This document shows, piece by piece, positions 43,598 through 55,830 of a stretch of 64,000 bases of DNA. Location of the stretch: positions 1 to 64,000 of the forward strand of contig VCJN01002406.1 in assembly GCA_006384855.1 (NCBI GenBank), read 5' to 3'. Below the pieces are notes generated by a model. The model worked only from the letters and a program-made list of their open reading frames with translations, ran no database searches and was not told the origin of the DNA. The translations under genes were made by a program, and so were the position numbers. The stretch's first letter is position 1; every line of letters begins with the position of its first letter. The stretch is from Tetraselmis striata (lineage: Eukaryota > Chlorophyta > Chlorodendrophyceae > Chlorodendrales > Chlorodendraceae).

Positions 43598-44738
43598 CCA
43601 CACACACACACACACACACATGCGCGGCATTGACTGATGCATTGTCTGACTCAGCGCAGGGCGGCGGCGTGAGCGCGCCGCTGGCAGGCCGCTGGGCGCT
43701 CGTGTACTCCACGCAGCAGGCGGAGCGGGAGACCATCTCGTGGCAGGACAACCAGGTGCCCCCTCCTTTCATTCCCTCGTCGCCGTCGCCGCCAGCCGCC
43801 ACGCACATAACACTTCGAGATTTTCTGCAGTCACTTTCTCCCCTGGCAAATGACGTTTTGGGCGCACTTTAGACGAAACACCCAGCCATTCCGCATCGAA
43901 AGATGTGATGGCGGTGTGTCAAGTTTGTCTATTTGGACAGACTGGAAAGCCCGTCACGTTCAATGTTTGTCCAAATGGACATAACTGGACATTGTCATCA
44001 CGCATCAATGCGCAATGGCTCAGATGCTAGCCCGAAGTGCCCCAGACATGACCAAGCAGGGGCTGACGCACGGACGGGTCATGGCTCCCAGCTGCTGCAG
44101 GCGGCCACCAACCGCCTGTACAAGACCTTCTTCCGCTTTGCTCCCGCGCTGGCGGGCAGCCAGGAGACGGGCGCGCGCGGCGTGGCCAATGAGCAGCTCA
44201 TCGACCTGCAGGCCGGGCGTGTAGACAACGTGGTGGAGGTGCGCCGCGCCGCATGCCGCGCACTGCCCGCGCATGCAACACCATTGGAATTAGATTCGAC
44301 GAATGGTAAATTTGCTGCAGCGCCGAGCCAGGCGGATATCCGTGCAGGTTATGCAATGTATTCATATCAAGGTGCGTTGTGTTAGAATTTGAAATGGCGA
44401 GCCCAAAGTGGTTACGGTAGCAGAGGCGTGAGGTGAAGGCCTGATGTGCCCCCATGCCGGCGCAGGTGGCGGTGCCGGGCTGGATGGGCGACCCGCTGCG
44501 GATCCGCGTGTGGGGCGAAGTGGAGGCGGTCCCCGGCAATCAGGGCGATCTGATCGTCACCTTCACGGGCTGGAGCCTCAGGCGGGCGAGCGAGCGGGGG
44601 GGCGCTGCCGCGCTGGAGCTGCCGTTGCCTCGGCCGCGCGGCAGCTTGCGCACCGCGTTCTGCGACGGCTCGATGCGGATCAGCCGGGGCGGCCGGGGCG
44701 GGCTGTTCATCACCACGCGGCTCCCCCCCAAGGCATGA
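42578..44738 (+). CDS. Plastid lipid-associated protein (PAP/fibrillin)
   Basis: Four exons (42578-42874, 43660-43755, 44092-44238, 44466-44738) join in phase 0 to 270 residues. Fibrillins coat plastoglobules and thylakoids and help organise carotenoid, quinone and lipid stores. The N-terminus (MTGGGVGTLRKGAVLVAPAR...) is rich in Ala, Arg and Ser and almost acid-free, as expected of a chloroplast transit peptide. STPEKLKAEVLQLVSQ opens the mature domain. APLAGRWALVYST (about 105-117) is the family's L-x-G-x-W-x-L-x-Y-T lipocalin-like start. NEQLIDLQAGRVDNVVE gives the buried strand pair. RGSLRTAFCDGSMRISRGGRGGLFI (about 240-265) is the C-terminal signature with the conserved RISRG. Donors are GTGCGA, GTGCCC and GTGCGC. 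An upstream in-frame ATG (42449) would add 43 residues; I chose 42578 because it gives a compact transit peptide. A retroelement end lies only 184 bases upstream. Confidence 0.92.
43428..43490 (+). repeat. Dispersed short repeat fragment in fibrillin intron 1
   Basis: GTCGGCACTCGTTGGCGCTG and CCTCAAATTGGGCTTGCGTG match words of the repeat at 18090 and 24093, though in a different order. It is a partial or junction copy. Confidence 0.45.
43566..43620 (+). repeat. (CT)n-(CA)n compound microsatellite in fibrillin intron 1
   Basis: A CT run (43566-43590) passes directly into a CA run (43591-43620), ending about 40 bases before exon 2. It could serve as an extended polypyrimidine tract for that acceptor. 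Confidence 0.9.
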
Positions 44739-46492
44739 GGGCCCTCGTCCAAGCAGTTTTTGCATGGTGTAAGTACATTTGCTGACACTGTGTATACGAT
44801 TTGATTGATTAGGTCGGCAGATACCCGCTGTGCCTCACAAGCGCCCTAGGAGCAGCCCCATCCTAACATATGGCCGAGCGGCCCGGAAGACCCTCATCAT
44901 GTTTGGCATTTGACGCCACATTGCTTTTTCAGTTTTGATACCTTCTAAAATAGAAGGATCTACACTTTTTCATAAATTGTCTTGAAATGCAGTAATATCT
45001 TTGATATCTAACATGGCAGTCAACAGCGTTTGATTGCATAGCCTGGCACCGTGCGATGAGGCACGGCAAGTTCAAAGCCGCGCCGGGGAAGAGCAGACGC
45101 CGCCCTAATGAAAAATCCATATCTTCTATGTACTGATGTATTAGCGCCATTACATAGATCAGGAATTTCATCCCATCTCCGAGGATACGTGTTTCATACT
45201 TAAACATTTACATGGTCCACTGTGAGTGCTTGACTAATTTCTTGATAGGATGTGTGTAATGCTGACTGATTGACTGGCAGATCTAAAACAATCAATCGAG
45301 TCATATATCTGGTTGTTGTTTTAGGCAGGGCATGTGCAATGGAGGGTTTTTTGTTTCCGTGACAAGTACCATGATGAGTGAACTGCGGATTCACTGTCCG
45401 CCGTGGAAGGTTTTTCTGTTTTGAACGCTCCTCGCGCTTCCAAATATAAGTCAGATCGGATCATCGCATACCACCGGCTAGCTAGGAAGCGGGAAAAAAC
45501 ACAGTGCACTTTCCCAAGCTTAATGTTGACATTGCTAGGGATTCTGCCCCCCTCCCCTTCTCGCGCCCGCGCCAGTACCATTTTTTGTTTAGCGGACAAG
45601 TTGGCTCAAGTCTATTATGATATTAGTATTTGATGATGACTTCATTACAACACAACTCAGTATAATTGTACCGTTAGCTTCCATGTTATAATCATTTTAT
45701 GACATATATATTGGATATACACCGGAGTGGCACAAGTGCGATGTTGGCGCGTACCGTCCCACGAGTGCCAGCAGAGCACCTCAACCATTGCCCTCATCGA
45801 TATTTCAATGTGGTTGAGCCCATCACTTGCACCCCGCTGGACTACAATGTCACGCAATACGGACATTGGGTGACATGCAAAAACGTCAACCGGGTGCCCG
45901 GGTACATGACTACGTTTGTTGCCGCAGCAACAACAAATACTACTGCCGCGCTGGCAGTGCATGTGAACTTTAGTCGCCCAGCCTCTCCACACTCACAAGG
46001 ATTAGTCGAGGCGTCAGTCAGTCTTTACACAGCGACACACGTCCTTTAATGGTTGTACTCTATGTTGCGCTAGTGCCAGCCCGGCCGGACGATATGGGCC
46101 ACAATGTACTGATCTACGTTACTCTACCACACATTTTAGTTCAGCGATTCTGTCGGTACCATATGAAAATCCTAGTGCAATTCAGTTCGGGTTGTCCAGA
46201 CCCGTTACATGATTGCTCGTGGTTGGAAACAGACAGCAAAGGTGTACCACCAAGGCGCGGTTCTTTGTCGTCTTGGATGCCGCGATGTCTGAAGCCTGGT
46301 CATCGAACAGCAGAGTCTTGCCAGTCATCATCGCAAGTTGCAGAGATTGTAGGTTGCGGAGATTTAAAAGTATAAGCTTTATTGCCTTATTTCACGACAC
46401 TGCGCCATAGCAATGATAAGCGCAGAGCGCGCGCCGTGCAACCACATTATTAATACATGGCAAGTTGTGTGTGGAAATGATACCCAGGCCAC
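44739..46492. other. No confirmed gene
   Basis: Two adjoining plus-strand frames (45699-46049, 46049-46375) overlap by TAATG but resemble no family. The first is Thr/Asn/Val-rich. They may be chance frames or part of an unrecognised repeat. Confidence 0.35.
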
Positions 46493-46583
46493 CTGAATAA
46501 GCACTTGGCACATGCATGGTCATCACGGCAGCAACAAGAACTATCAACAACCACGAAGAAATGCGCAGGACGTCGTGCGCCAT
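46493..46583 (-). CDS. Possible first exon of a small secreted protein
   Basis: The minus-strand ATG at 46583 opens MAHDVLRISSWLLIVLVAAV, a good signal-peptide profile (short polar start, hydrophobic core, then small residues AYS). It ends at a GT (46492-46491) directly after CAG, a plausible 5' splice site. No following exon was found with confidence, so this is a suggestion rather than a gene call. Without splicing the frame continues to 46392 as a 63-residue Cys-containing peptide. Confidence 0.25.
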
Positions 46584-47428
46584 GCTGCCGCCATGACCAC
46601 AATAAGATTGACCGGCAATCGATATCAGGGTGTGGATAGCCATGTACGCGGGCGTCACTATGCTGGGCTCTCTGGCGCCTGGCATCCACAATCTTTGGAT
46701 GCTCTCACTGTATGTCGCCACGCTTTAGCTGCCTATTGCACGTCTCCGCTGCCGGACCATGGGCGCCTCATCGGCAATGCCATGGGTCTGCACAGCGTCG
46801 CGTGGATCGTCGGGAAGCTCTTCGTGGAGCAGCAGCGACTGAGCGACTTGGAGGAGCTGGCGCGCAGTCCAGGCTGCCCGGGCAGCACAGCGCGCGGAGC
46901 AGGAGAGGCAGGAGGATAGAAGGATGCAGAAACCCTGCGGGAGAGCGTGGCAATGTCACATATTCATCATCACATACTTAGTTGGTTCGTATATGGCAGT
47001 TGCCGTAATTCTTTGGGCGGATTGACGGAGGACTAAATACTGAAAGATGCTGCTGTTGCTGCAGCTGCAGCCTTATAATGATGATTTATGGACAACCTAC
47101 CGGCAATGATTTATGGCGGCAATATTTGATTGCATGACAGGGACCGGTCGGCCGGGGGGGCAAAGCTAGTAGTTTCATAGTAACGCCGGGGTCATGAGGT
47201 CGTTCCTAACAGTATATATTTGTAATTAATATCCGATATAGCCCCAATGTATCATTAGACAGATTAGACACGGGTGATATATCAAATACGCAAAACCAGA
47301 TATTACATTAATACTGTCGATCGGGAGGCTTTGGACCTTTTCCTAAATAATGCCAGTACTTATTAGATGAGTACATTAGGTATGAAATTTTCAGATAGTA
47401 GCAACTCTTAGATCCACTGTCATACCTA

Positions 47429-47760
47429 CTACAAGTTGGTAATGAGAAAAATAGCAGATGCAATGGCACACCCAGAGGCGGACGAGCCGCTATGCTCCAG
47501 CAGCGTGAACATGCTCGCTATCTGATGACAACTCAGTGTCCATGTCTTCACACTGCTATGTGCTGTCATCGCGCGCGCCGGATGCAATAATGCACTCAGC
47601 AACTGATCACGAATAGCGCGCCCCGCCTCATCAATAAGCTGTTCCTCATCCAGTGGTGATATCTCCACCGCAGCTACCGGCTCAATCACCTTTGGCGTCG
47701 GCTGATGCACCATTTGTGCCAGCTGCACTGCGGGTGTTGCTGCGGGTGTTGGGCATATAT
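47429..47760 (-). CDS. Hypothetical ORF or exon
   Basis: The minus-strand frame VQLAQMVHQPTPKVIEPVAAVEISPLDEEQLIDEAGRAIRDQLLSALLH... keeps a protein-like composition over about 110 codons and ends at a stop at 47429. It contains an acidic, helix-prone stretch (PLDEEQLIDEAGRAIRDQLL). I do not recognise it. A tandem CAACACCCGCAG unit at its start could act as an acceptor. Confidence 0.25.
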
Positions 47761-47878
47761 GCAAAACGTGCCATGACAATACACATCTCATACTATCAAA
47801 AAGGTAGCTCAATGGGGGACAAGCGGAGGCTCAATTTAAATAATAATCCGGAGCATGGCGGTGATGGCTGCTAATGCG

Positions 47879-47900
47879 GGGGGGGGGGGGGGGGGGGGGG
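47879..47900. repeat. Poly-G tract
   Basis: An uninterrupted G run of about 22 bases with no assigned gene around it. Confidence 0.85.
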
Positions 47901-48419
47901 TAAATAGATCTGAAAAACCGATCCCATAAAACTTTAGGGTAGGTAGTCATCAGCATATATTGAGTCGTAGATAGCAGTAATAAAGAGCGACTAGGGCGAT
48001 GACAACTATAATTGTAGGGCGATGGCAACTATGGCGGTTGTTTTAGTTGCCTAATTACTACCTGCTCAGAGAACCCGCTCTGAGATGGGTTGGCGGATGG
48101 CGTTGGGTTGGGCAATCGAGATGGTGGTGGTGGAGGTGGCGGCGGGCCCTGCGGCGGGGCGCCGCAGTGGCGAGCAGTAGCGGTATCATCTGTGATATAT
48201 CAGAGGTCTCATCTGTTATCCAGCGAAGTGTCGATTTTTCGGCCGTGAGCTTTATTACCGTACGGGTACCCGTGTAGTGCAGCGGATCGGGCCTATAGGT
48301 GCATGACTAAAGCGCTTATCTACTGGAACATACTACTAAGTACTGTAATCCACCCACCCACCCACCCGCCCACGGTCCTTAATTACACAGCCGTCCGATT
48401 ACGATCTCACGGTTGGGAG

Positions 48420-48690
48420 GCTATGAGTACAGGTACTCGCTACTCGCTGCTGGTGATGGAAAAAAACTATGGTACTTCAAAGCGCTTGCAATGCGAACGC
48501 TCGTTGTTGGCTGGTACTGGTACTCGCTACTCGCTGCTGGTACTGCTGGTACTGCCGGTACTAGTACTGGTACTCGCCACTCGCGCTGCTGGTAATGGAA
48601 AAAAAACTATGGTACTTCAAAGCGCTGGAAATGCAAACGCTCGCTGCTGGTACTTCAAAGCGCTGGCAATGCAATTCATGGAACTATGGG
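48420..48690 (+). repeat. Tandem, partly scrambled minisatellite
   Basis: Units built from GGTACTCGCTACTCGCTGCT, AAAAACTATGGTACTTCAAA and GCGCT(G/T)GCAATGC recur two to three times each. The apparent frames are repeats of this unit and are unlikely to be genes. Confidence 0.75.
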
Positions 48691-48699
48691 CCAGTGATA

Positions 48700-49742
48700 T
48701 AGAACCCGTTCTTTCAACGTTGGAGCTATATCATGCAGGAGGCTACGTATTGGGGCAGTAAGGCCGATGCTGACTGTGTCCACGGCCGAGGCATGTCGGT
48801 AGTGACAAGCAGAGCCATGCAAAATACGGTGATGTAATCGTTGCACGCGCATATGGATCTTGATTCATGCGATGGGGGTTCTCGTGACCTCCGTGGCTTG
48901 TGCAGGGCGCACTGCCGCAGGCTACCGTCGTATATTGAGCAGTGCATGGCTACATGCGTTATTGCGAGTCATCGCGAGACGCCGAGTGGCATGTGAATAG
49001 CTTTCGCCAGCATGCGTACTTTAAAATGACGTGTCGATGTTGATGAAAACTGTTGAAATACTGGGGGTTGCATAGGGGCGCTTGGCGCGGCTGTTTACTG
49101 CGTGTATCGCTCAAGCGGAAAAGGGGGGGGGGGGGGGGGGGGTCCGTCTGCGAGTAAACCCTATAGTCAGATTATCGCTTATACGCCAGGGGGCACTGGC
49201 TTTTGAGTTTAAAACCGACGAAAAATCGAAAATCGAGAATCTGAAAAATCGACGCATCGCTGATTCAACTGTCAAGTTAGATCGCTACTTCATATTCGAA
49301 TAGAGCCCGTCACATATATCTTTTATCACAGATTACCCATACGGAGTACGAGAATACGGGACATTATATATGAACGACTCGCAATCTGAAATCTATTCGA
49401 ATTGGGGCTAACGTCCGATACTAGCGATCGAACTAGGTTAGATTGTGGGTTTGGTTACTACTAGGCTACGTCCGATCCACATCATCGTCCGCAGACGCAC
49501 GCAGATTCTTGTCGGTACTATTGTCCAGTACCCGTACGGGTAGCGCAATTCCAGCGTAGGCTAGTATCCGCAGATATTCGCAACAGTCTGCGGTTCGGAA
49601 CTGTACACGGACCCCCCCCCCCCCCCCCCCCCCCGTCCCCCCCACCATCCCCATGTCTAGGTTATCCTGTCCGGGCCATCGGGCCCAACCTGGCGGGGGA
49701 TGTCCCATGAGAGCTAGGCCTTGGTGAAGGGGAAGTCTTATC
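48700..49742. other. No gene recognised; G and C tracts
   Basis: A poly-G run lies at about 49124-49142 and a poly-C run at about 49611-49634. Otherwise only short frames. Confidence 0.45.
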
Positions 49743-52690
49743 TAAACGTGTTTATGGGGTTTCCTAACAATTTAACTGTCATAATGCGACCCGTACGGTA
49801 TGGCAGTGGTTTCAACCGGTTGAATAACTGGTAACATGGGTTTCAGTACGGGCTGCCCCATCGCTCGCGAGCCCTGCGCTCCCGGTCGGGAAGCTACTTT
49901 GAACACCCATTAGCAGCTCGTCTGCCATCTCGCTTCCTTTATTTGGCAGAGGCTTCGCGTATTTGTGCGCGCGAAGGTCACAGAGGTTGAACAAGTCCGC
50001 ACCGAGGCTCATCCACCCGGTCGTGAGTCGTCGTGCCGCGCACACGCGTTACAAAATCAGGCAGCGACAGACAGTCCCTCGGTAACGTGGTTTCCCTACT
50101 CGTGCGCCCGAGGTCGTTTTGCGTTTTTGCTTCACGACCGACCCTGACTTTGCAGTTGGGACGTTTTCGGGTAGCGATGTGCACGGCAAGGAATTGGAGC
50201 TGGGGGGTCCCCGTGGGGGGGGGGGGGGGGGGTGTAAAACCTCATCAACACCCGAAGTCGAGTTGCAGTTGCATGCCTTCGGGGCTCCCGCATTGGAGCA
50301 CCCTCTCGCAGTAGTCAACTCTTGTGGTTAGGTGAGGTGGACGCGCTCGGCACCATGGCCGCTGATCGTCACTGTCGTCATCGACGACAACTACGCCCAC
50401 CGCAACAAATCGGCGCGGACGGAGGAGGACGTCCGTGTCATCGGGGCGGCCTTATGCTGTCCCGCAAGACACTTAAACTCGGTCCGCATGTCCTCGCAGC
50501 AGGGCGTCGTGGCATCAACGGTCGGTACACGCTGTGGTTTCCCGTAACTACTCGCGTAATTGGTCCGTCATGATGGGGGTGGCACCGCTCATGCGCCGGT
50601 GTTTTGAGAGGGCCCGTTGCCCTCGCCCTAATAATCATGCGGCAGCAACGTTTGTTGTGGTCGCAATCGGATGCGTTTGTGCCGCTCGTCCCGACGCGTC
50701 TCCGCCGCCTCCTACTGCCACGTCGCCGTCACAAGGACCACGACAACCTGCAGCTGCCCGCCGGGGGGCAGCTCTACCACCTGACGTGCCTGACGTCTTG
50801 TGGTGTCCGTAACTACCCGTCGCCGACTCCATGTTTAGAACCGCGGCGCCCGTCGTTGGTGCAGCAACAGCGGCCGCCTTGGCGTCACCCTCGCCCCGAC
50901 ATCATTGGCATCGTTACGGGCCGGCATAGGCTACAAGGCCTTCTACGCCGGCCAGCCCGCTCGCGACGTCACGACGTCTCATCTGTGACAAGACGAGCTG
51001 CCCGCCAGGGGACAGCTCCGCCACCTAACGCGTCTTGTGCAATTCGTGGCGTCATCCAAAGCCTGCGCCTTGTGAAGGGGTCAGCAGCACGCAGTTGTTG
51101 GTGCAGTAGCGGCGGCCGCCTAGCCGCTCTCCGAAAGTAAAGACCCACGGCGACAGCTTACCGAGTTTGCGGCACACCGGTTCCCAAGGTACTCGCTAAA
51201 TGAAATCATCCCGGGGTTGAAGTTGTGTATCGCGGGGTCACAATCCAGAGATGCAACTACCGATTAACGGAAACGAGTACGAGTAGTGATTAGTATCCGG
51301 TTGATACAGTCAAATATAACGTAATTTCATCAAATAAACTCAGAGCCCACGTGACCACCCGTCTCGCCAACCCATCCCGCCCCACCGATGCCAATCGGAC
51401 ACACCGGCCGGCACCATGACGCGCACACCGCGGTAGCAACGCGCTAACGTAGGCATATGGTGGCGTTAAGGTGCCTCGTCTTGTGTGTCGCGGGCAGGGA
51501 TGGGGCTGGCGGCGGGATGATGAGGGAGGGGCGCGAGCGGTCACGTGCTAATATTACGCACATAGCGCGTGCCACATAGCCAAAAAGCGTTGCCAGCTTC
51601 ACATCTCGGATTTGAGACCCGTTTACGGTCTTCAGAAACGAGTACCTACGCGAACCGGTGTGGGGTCTTCTGCGACGTCGCCGACAACCGACCCCGACAC
51701 ACCTAAGAGTCGGTACGACACGGCCACACAGAGTCCCACGTTCCCGCGCCCCTAAGCGTCGTGCGTTTCACCCGCCGCCCTTCACGCGAGGCGGCGAAAC
51801 AACCACCGATGGTGATGGCATCGGCCTTACACCGCTTTCATCGCGCGTTGTTGCGTGTCCACCCCTCGTAACGTGCATCGCAAGTACAGGTGCGGAGTTA
51901 CCGCTCTTGCTCGCGTCGCGTACAACGTACCCGTACTTCACCTCGATGTACGCGGCGCGCTAGCGCGCTCGTGCGCGCAGCTGTACTCGTCTTACTGGTA
52001 GTGCCTATGCCGATGCTTTGCTGGGCGTTCTTCGCCAAATTGGCCGCTTCTACTAACATGCAATTCGGGCTCGTGTCGCACGCCACCATGCGCGCGGCAA
52101 ATATTGCAGGGCGCCGTCGGGAGACGGCGCCTTGATTCCGCGACACGTCCGGCCTATGTCGCGCCGGCGTCAACATCTCCTGTCGTCGTATATTCTGCGC
52201 TTGCGCCTCGATCCAGGTTCCTAACTTCTCGGCGCGAGACCCCTTCCGCAACTCAAGACAACTTCCGCCTTCGTCTGATCGGCAAGTTAGCCTGCCGACT
52301 GTCCACGCTTGCACTCGTAGACGAACCGCGTGTAAACGGCAAAAGCAGACTCGATTGCATGTTGAAATGATCTAAACGTGTTTATGGGGTTTTCTAACAA
52401 TTTAATTGTCCTAGCTCGACCCGTACGGTATGTCAGTGGTTTCAACCGATTAAATAATTGGTACCATCGGGTTTCAGTACGGGCTGCCCCATCGCTCGCA
52501 AGCCCCGCGCTCGTCCCGGCCGGGGAGCTATTTAGGACAGCCGCCAGCAGCTCGTTTGCCATCTTCCGGCTCGCTGCCTTCGGCAGCGCCCTCCCGCTAT
52601 CCGCCTCCGCCCTGCGGGTTCCTCCGCCGACATTTCCCCCACTTTCGCTGAACCTTCCTAGCCATTTCGAAGTTGAGTCTGGTTTTGCCA
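49743..52690 (+). mobile_element. Split-direct-repeat (TOC1/PAT-like) element, older copy
   Basis: A diverged A1 repeat begins at 49743 (CTAAACGTGTTTATGGGGTT). The internal sequence (50030-52330) parallels 40230-42000, including CGGCACCATGGCCGCTG.TCG and CCTGCAGCTGCCCGCCGGGG. B1 is at about 52338-52368, A2 starts at about 52371, and the unique right segment (CTTTCGCTGAACCTTCCTAG) follows. Where B2 is expected, the related word occurs inverted (GAGTCTGGTTTTGCC, about 52674-52688). The A repeats differ from each other and from the young copy. A poly-G run lies at about 50216-50231. Confidence 0.8.
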
Positions 52691-53940
52691 TATCGGTCGC
52701 GCATGCTATTTTACACAGACAAAACCCGAAATTGGCAAGAAGGTTAAGTGAAAGCGTGGAGGAAAAACGGAGTCAGAGGGAGCGCTGCGTGTAAAGCAGC
52801 GAAACTGGAAGATGGCGTTAGCGGCAGATGTTGCTCCCTTGCAAAGACTGTGTGAGCTCCAGGAAGTACCGGCGGGAGGGGCAGCACCGACAAGACGAAC
52901 GGCTGTAGAGAGCAAGTCCGACATTGTAGCGGCGGTCCAAGACTTGGACTGCTCGCTCGGGGTGACCGCCCAGAAGTTTGTTTCGGCCAAGGCAACAAGA
53001 GCCCGGGGGGCAGACTGTACGCAAGGTTGGAGCTTTTTGAGTTGGGGGAGGAAACTGATATTATTCAAAGTCCGAGCATCAATCCCGACAGCTAGCCACG
53101 CCGGCCGCCGTGTCTACCGCTTTTTTATTATTGGCGCCGCGGGTGGCGGTGGGAATTCTTTCCGGCCGCTACTGCAGCGGCGATCCTCTGGGCCCTCGGG
53201 CGCTGCTTCTATTCGGCGGCGGTGGATTTCGGCAGGCTGCCGGCTTTTTGCCGGCTGCCGGATTTTTTCCCCCGCCAGCCTTGCCGCCCTTCGTGCCAGG
53301 GGGGGGGGGGGGGGGTCAGCCTCCTGCTCCTCTTCCTCCACATAAGTAGCCGCTGCGTCTGCGGCCTTGGCGGCCGCAGTCACAGCGGTCGCGTTGTGGC
53401 GAATGCTCTTCGAGCCGGCCTTGGCCAGCGTTGCATGATCGCGTGGCTCGGCATGTTAGTCGCCTCGGCGAGCGGCAACGCAACGCGCGACTTGGGCTGC
53501 CGGGAGGATACACTAGACACGCGCACACCCCCTCTACTAGGGGGCGGTACCGCGGGGCGTAGCGGGGGGTGGTGGTGGTGGAGGGGGGGGGGGGGGGGGG
53601 GGGGGGTTCAGTACACGTGCTTGTAATGAAGGCGCGGGTAGGCGTTGAAGTACTCGCAGCAACCAAAGGCGCACCTGACTCGGCCACCGGAGTAACCTCG
53701 CAGATATCCTCCACCGCTATACATAGGGCGTTGAGCGGCGAGGTGGTGCCGTTCCTGTAGTGCTGGCCGAGGATGCCCTCGTGCCATGCCGTATTCGGCT
53801 GGACGCGAGAGGTGGGGACGGGATCGGTCAAACACGACTAGAGTAATATCTGCTGGTCAATAAAACCGCGCAGACGAGATCAGCACTGCGCTTACCCAAC
53901 ACTCCATCCAGCAGCGAGCCCGCTACACCGGTGTCGCTAT
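52691..53940. other. No confirmed gene; two poly-G tracts
   Basis: G runs lie at 53300-53316 and about 53582-53606. A word related to the element's right end recurs in reverse at 52735-52760 (AAGAAGGTTAAGTGAAAGCG). Possible minus-strand frames (for example CEYFNAYPRLHYKHVY at 53608-53660) are not recognised. Confidence 0.4.
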
Positions 53941-54369
53941 TCAGCAAGGCCCAGCAGAGGACACCGTTACCGGCACACGCGGCGGGTTTAGCACCGACGC
54001 GTGGTATTCCACGGGCGTGTTGCATGTGAAGTACGCCACGACCATAGATTCGCCCGTTGCCTCATCGTCCGTCACCGTGAAGCTGCCGCCGGCAAGCTCC
54101 GTCTTGTTGCCGTCCCACTCGGCGGCGTCGGGGGTGGTGCGCTCCAGTAGGTCAGCAACGTCGTAGCCGAGCTGAGATCCTTGGGTCTGCTGGGGGTGGA
54201 CCCGGAAGGTGCAGCCATGCTTGTTGCAGAAGAGTTGGTCAAGCAGCCGCGCAAGGATGCGGTCGCGCCTGGCCAAGCCATCGATGTGCAACGACGAGAT
54301 ACCCTCCGGCCGTAGCTTCTTCCCTAACGGAGTGGCCGGCTTCAGCATCACACGGTTGCATCCTGGCAT
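53941..54369 (-). CDS. Hypothetical protein or exon
   Basis: A 142-codon minus-strand frame from an ATG at 54369 (MPGCNRVMLKPATPLGKKLR) through LGYDVADLLERTTPDAAEWDG to VVAYFTCNTPVEYHASVLNP. Composition is even and not repeat-like. No domain is recognised, and later exons to the left were not established. Confidence 0.35.
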   Translation of the reverse strand: MPGCNRVMLKPATPLGKKLRPEGISSLHIDGLARRDRILARLLDQLFCNKHGCTFRVHPQQTQGSQLGYDVADLLERTTPDAAEWDGNKTELAGGSFTVTDDEATGESMVVAYFTCNTPVEYHASVLNPPRVPVTVSSAGPC

Positions 54370-54719
54370 TGCGTATAGTGTTTATTATGTGGGAGAGTGG
54401 CGGATGGGACAAAGAGTGAGGGGTATCGAGCAGGCCTCGGACTTGTGCGTTTGGCATTCTGACCGGACCCCGAGACATGCAGACCGCAAGGTGCAATACT
54501 ACTGCTGATAGCGGCGGGCACACATCACGTCACGTCTGAATATTTGAATATGTAACCTGGTCGTAATGTACATGCAACCGCGACTGCCACGGTATAGCTA
54601 GGCTGTAATCCAGTCGTAACCTGGCCGTAACGCATACATGAGAAATATGCTGCTATATACGTTGACGCTGGTTTTGAAGCCCGTGCGATTGTGTGCCGCT
54701 CCACGGCGGCAACATGTGG

Positions 54720-55169
54720 CCTATTTTGCAGGCAAGTGAAATGTAAATGTTTTTTGCGGCGCTGAGCACTCATCCCCGCCCCCCGCTCCCCCGCCGCCCC
54801 CGCCCTCGCCCTCGCCATCGCCATCGCCGTGCCGCCGCTGCTGATGCTGCTGCACATCCGTGCTCACACTAATGGACAAGGTCGCAATGTAGAAATCCAT
54901 TGCGTTGTCTCTAATGCTACTGGCAGCAACTAGTAGTGCAGTGTCATTGTGTGATATGCTCACCATATGTACTCATCTACATCATCCGCGGTCAGCCCAT
55001 ACTTGCTCAAATGGCATGTCACCCTATCGTGACTAGTGTGGTAGACACACAGCTTCTCATCGATGTAGTCCGGCTCCACAGGAAACTCGTGATAACCCCG
55101 AAGGCAGTTGGCACCCAACGGCCCCTTGCTGCGCCACGCGCATGTCACTGTGAGATTCAGATGTGACAT
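54720..55169 (-). CDS. Hypothetical Cys-containing protein, possibly two exons
   Basis: The minus-strand frame from 55169 (MSHLNLTVTCAWRSKGPLGA, five Cys in all) ends at a GTGAGC donor-like site following GATGAGTACATATG (about 54970). A second frame (to 54721) continues with DFYIATLSISVSTDVQQHQ, a Gly-rich stretch and FTFHLPAK before a stop. The acceptor is not clear. No family is recognised. Confidence 0.3.
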
Positions 55170-55690
55170 ACGGGTGACGAAGCACTACTACTAGCGACTA
55201 TTATTTATCCGTGAAGGCTGCTGCTGGTGGATGGCGGCACGTCCATCCAGTTACGTGCGAGTGCATCCAGCGTTATTGCCGGCGGGCGATAAATCCTTTT
55301 TGTAATCATTCTGGTAGTCGTACTAGCCCGGTGAAGTGTTACATGGCACTGACGTATAAGGTACACGGTTGTCCGTGTAGTACCGGGTAGTACGCGATAT
55401 ATTTATTAAGCCGGTACCGGGTATCTAGTACGAACCCGGGCGCGATGACGAGTCGTCCTGTGGATAACTACGACTATTAGTACATGGGAGCGCAAATCGC
55501 AGCCGTACTATTCGGCTAGGGGCCTGCCCGCCGTCCGATCAAAGGTCATCATCGGGCGGTTTGGCTGCCATGTTTTGCCAAAGAGTGCTCACGTTACATA
55601 AATATTCGCGAGGGGGAGGTCGGGGGCAGGCAGCGGTTTGCCGAAGAATGTTTGAATTACAATATTCGCGACAGCTGCCGTCGGGGCATG
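55170..55690. other. No gene recognised
   Basis: Short frames only, rich in TACTAC/CGACTA words common in the window's intergenic DNA. Confidence 0.4.
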
Positions 55691-55693
55691 CGG

Positions 55694-55755
55694 CGGGGGG
55701 CGGGGGGGGGGGGGGGGGGGGGGGGGACCGGGCGGGCGTCCCCCCGCCGCCGCCG

Positions 55756-55797
<42 letters not shown>

Positions 55798-55830
55798 CCC
55801 CCCGCCGCTCCCGCCGGGGGAGTGAGGGGA
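55694..55830. repeat. Facing poly-G and poly-C tracts
   Basis: A G run (about 55694-55726, with one C) is followed about 30 bases later by a CCG-punctuated C run (about 55741-55806). Together they can fold into a very stable G:C hairpin or G-quadruplex/i-motif pair. Both strands show long Gly- or Pro-coding frames that are artefacts of the tract. Confidence 0.9.

Noticed and set aside
45699..46375. Two overlapping plus-strand genes (TAATG overlap)
   Set aside because: The overlap looks operon-like, but this is a spliced eukaryotic genome, neither frame resembles a family, and no splice or promoter evidence supports them.
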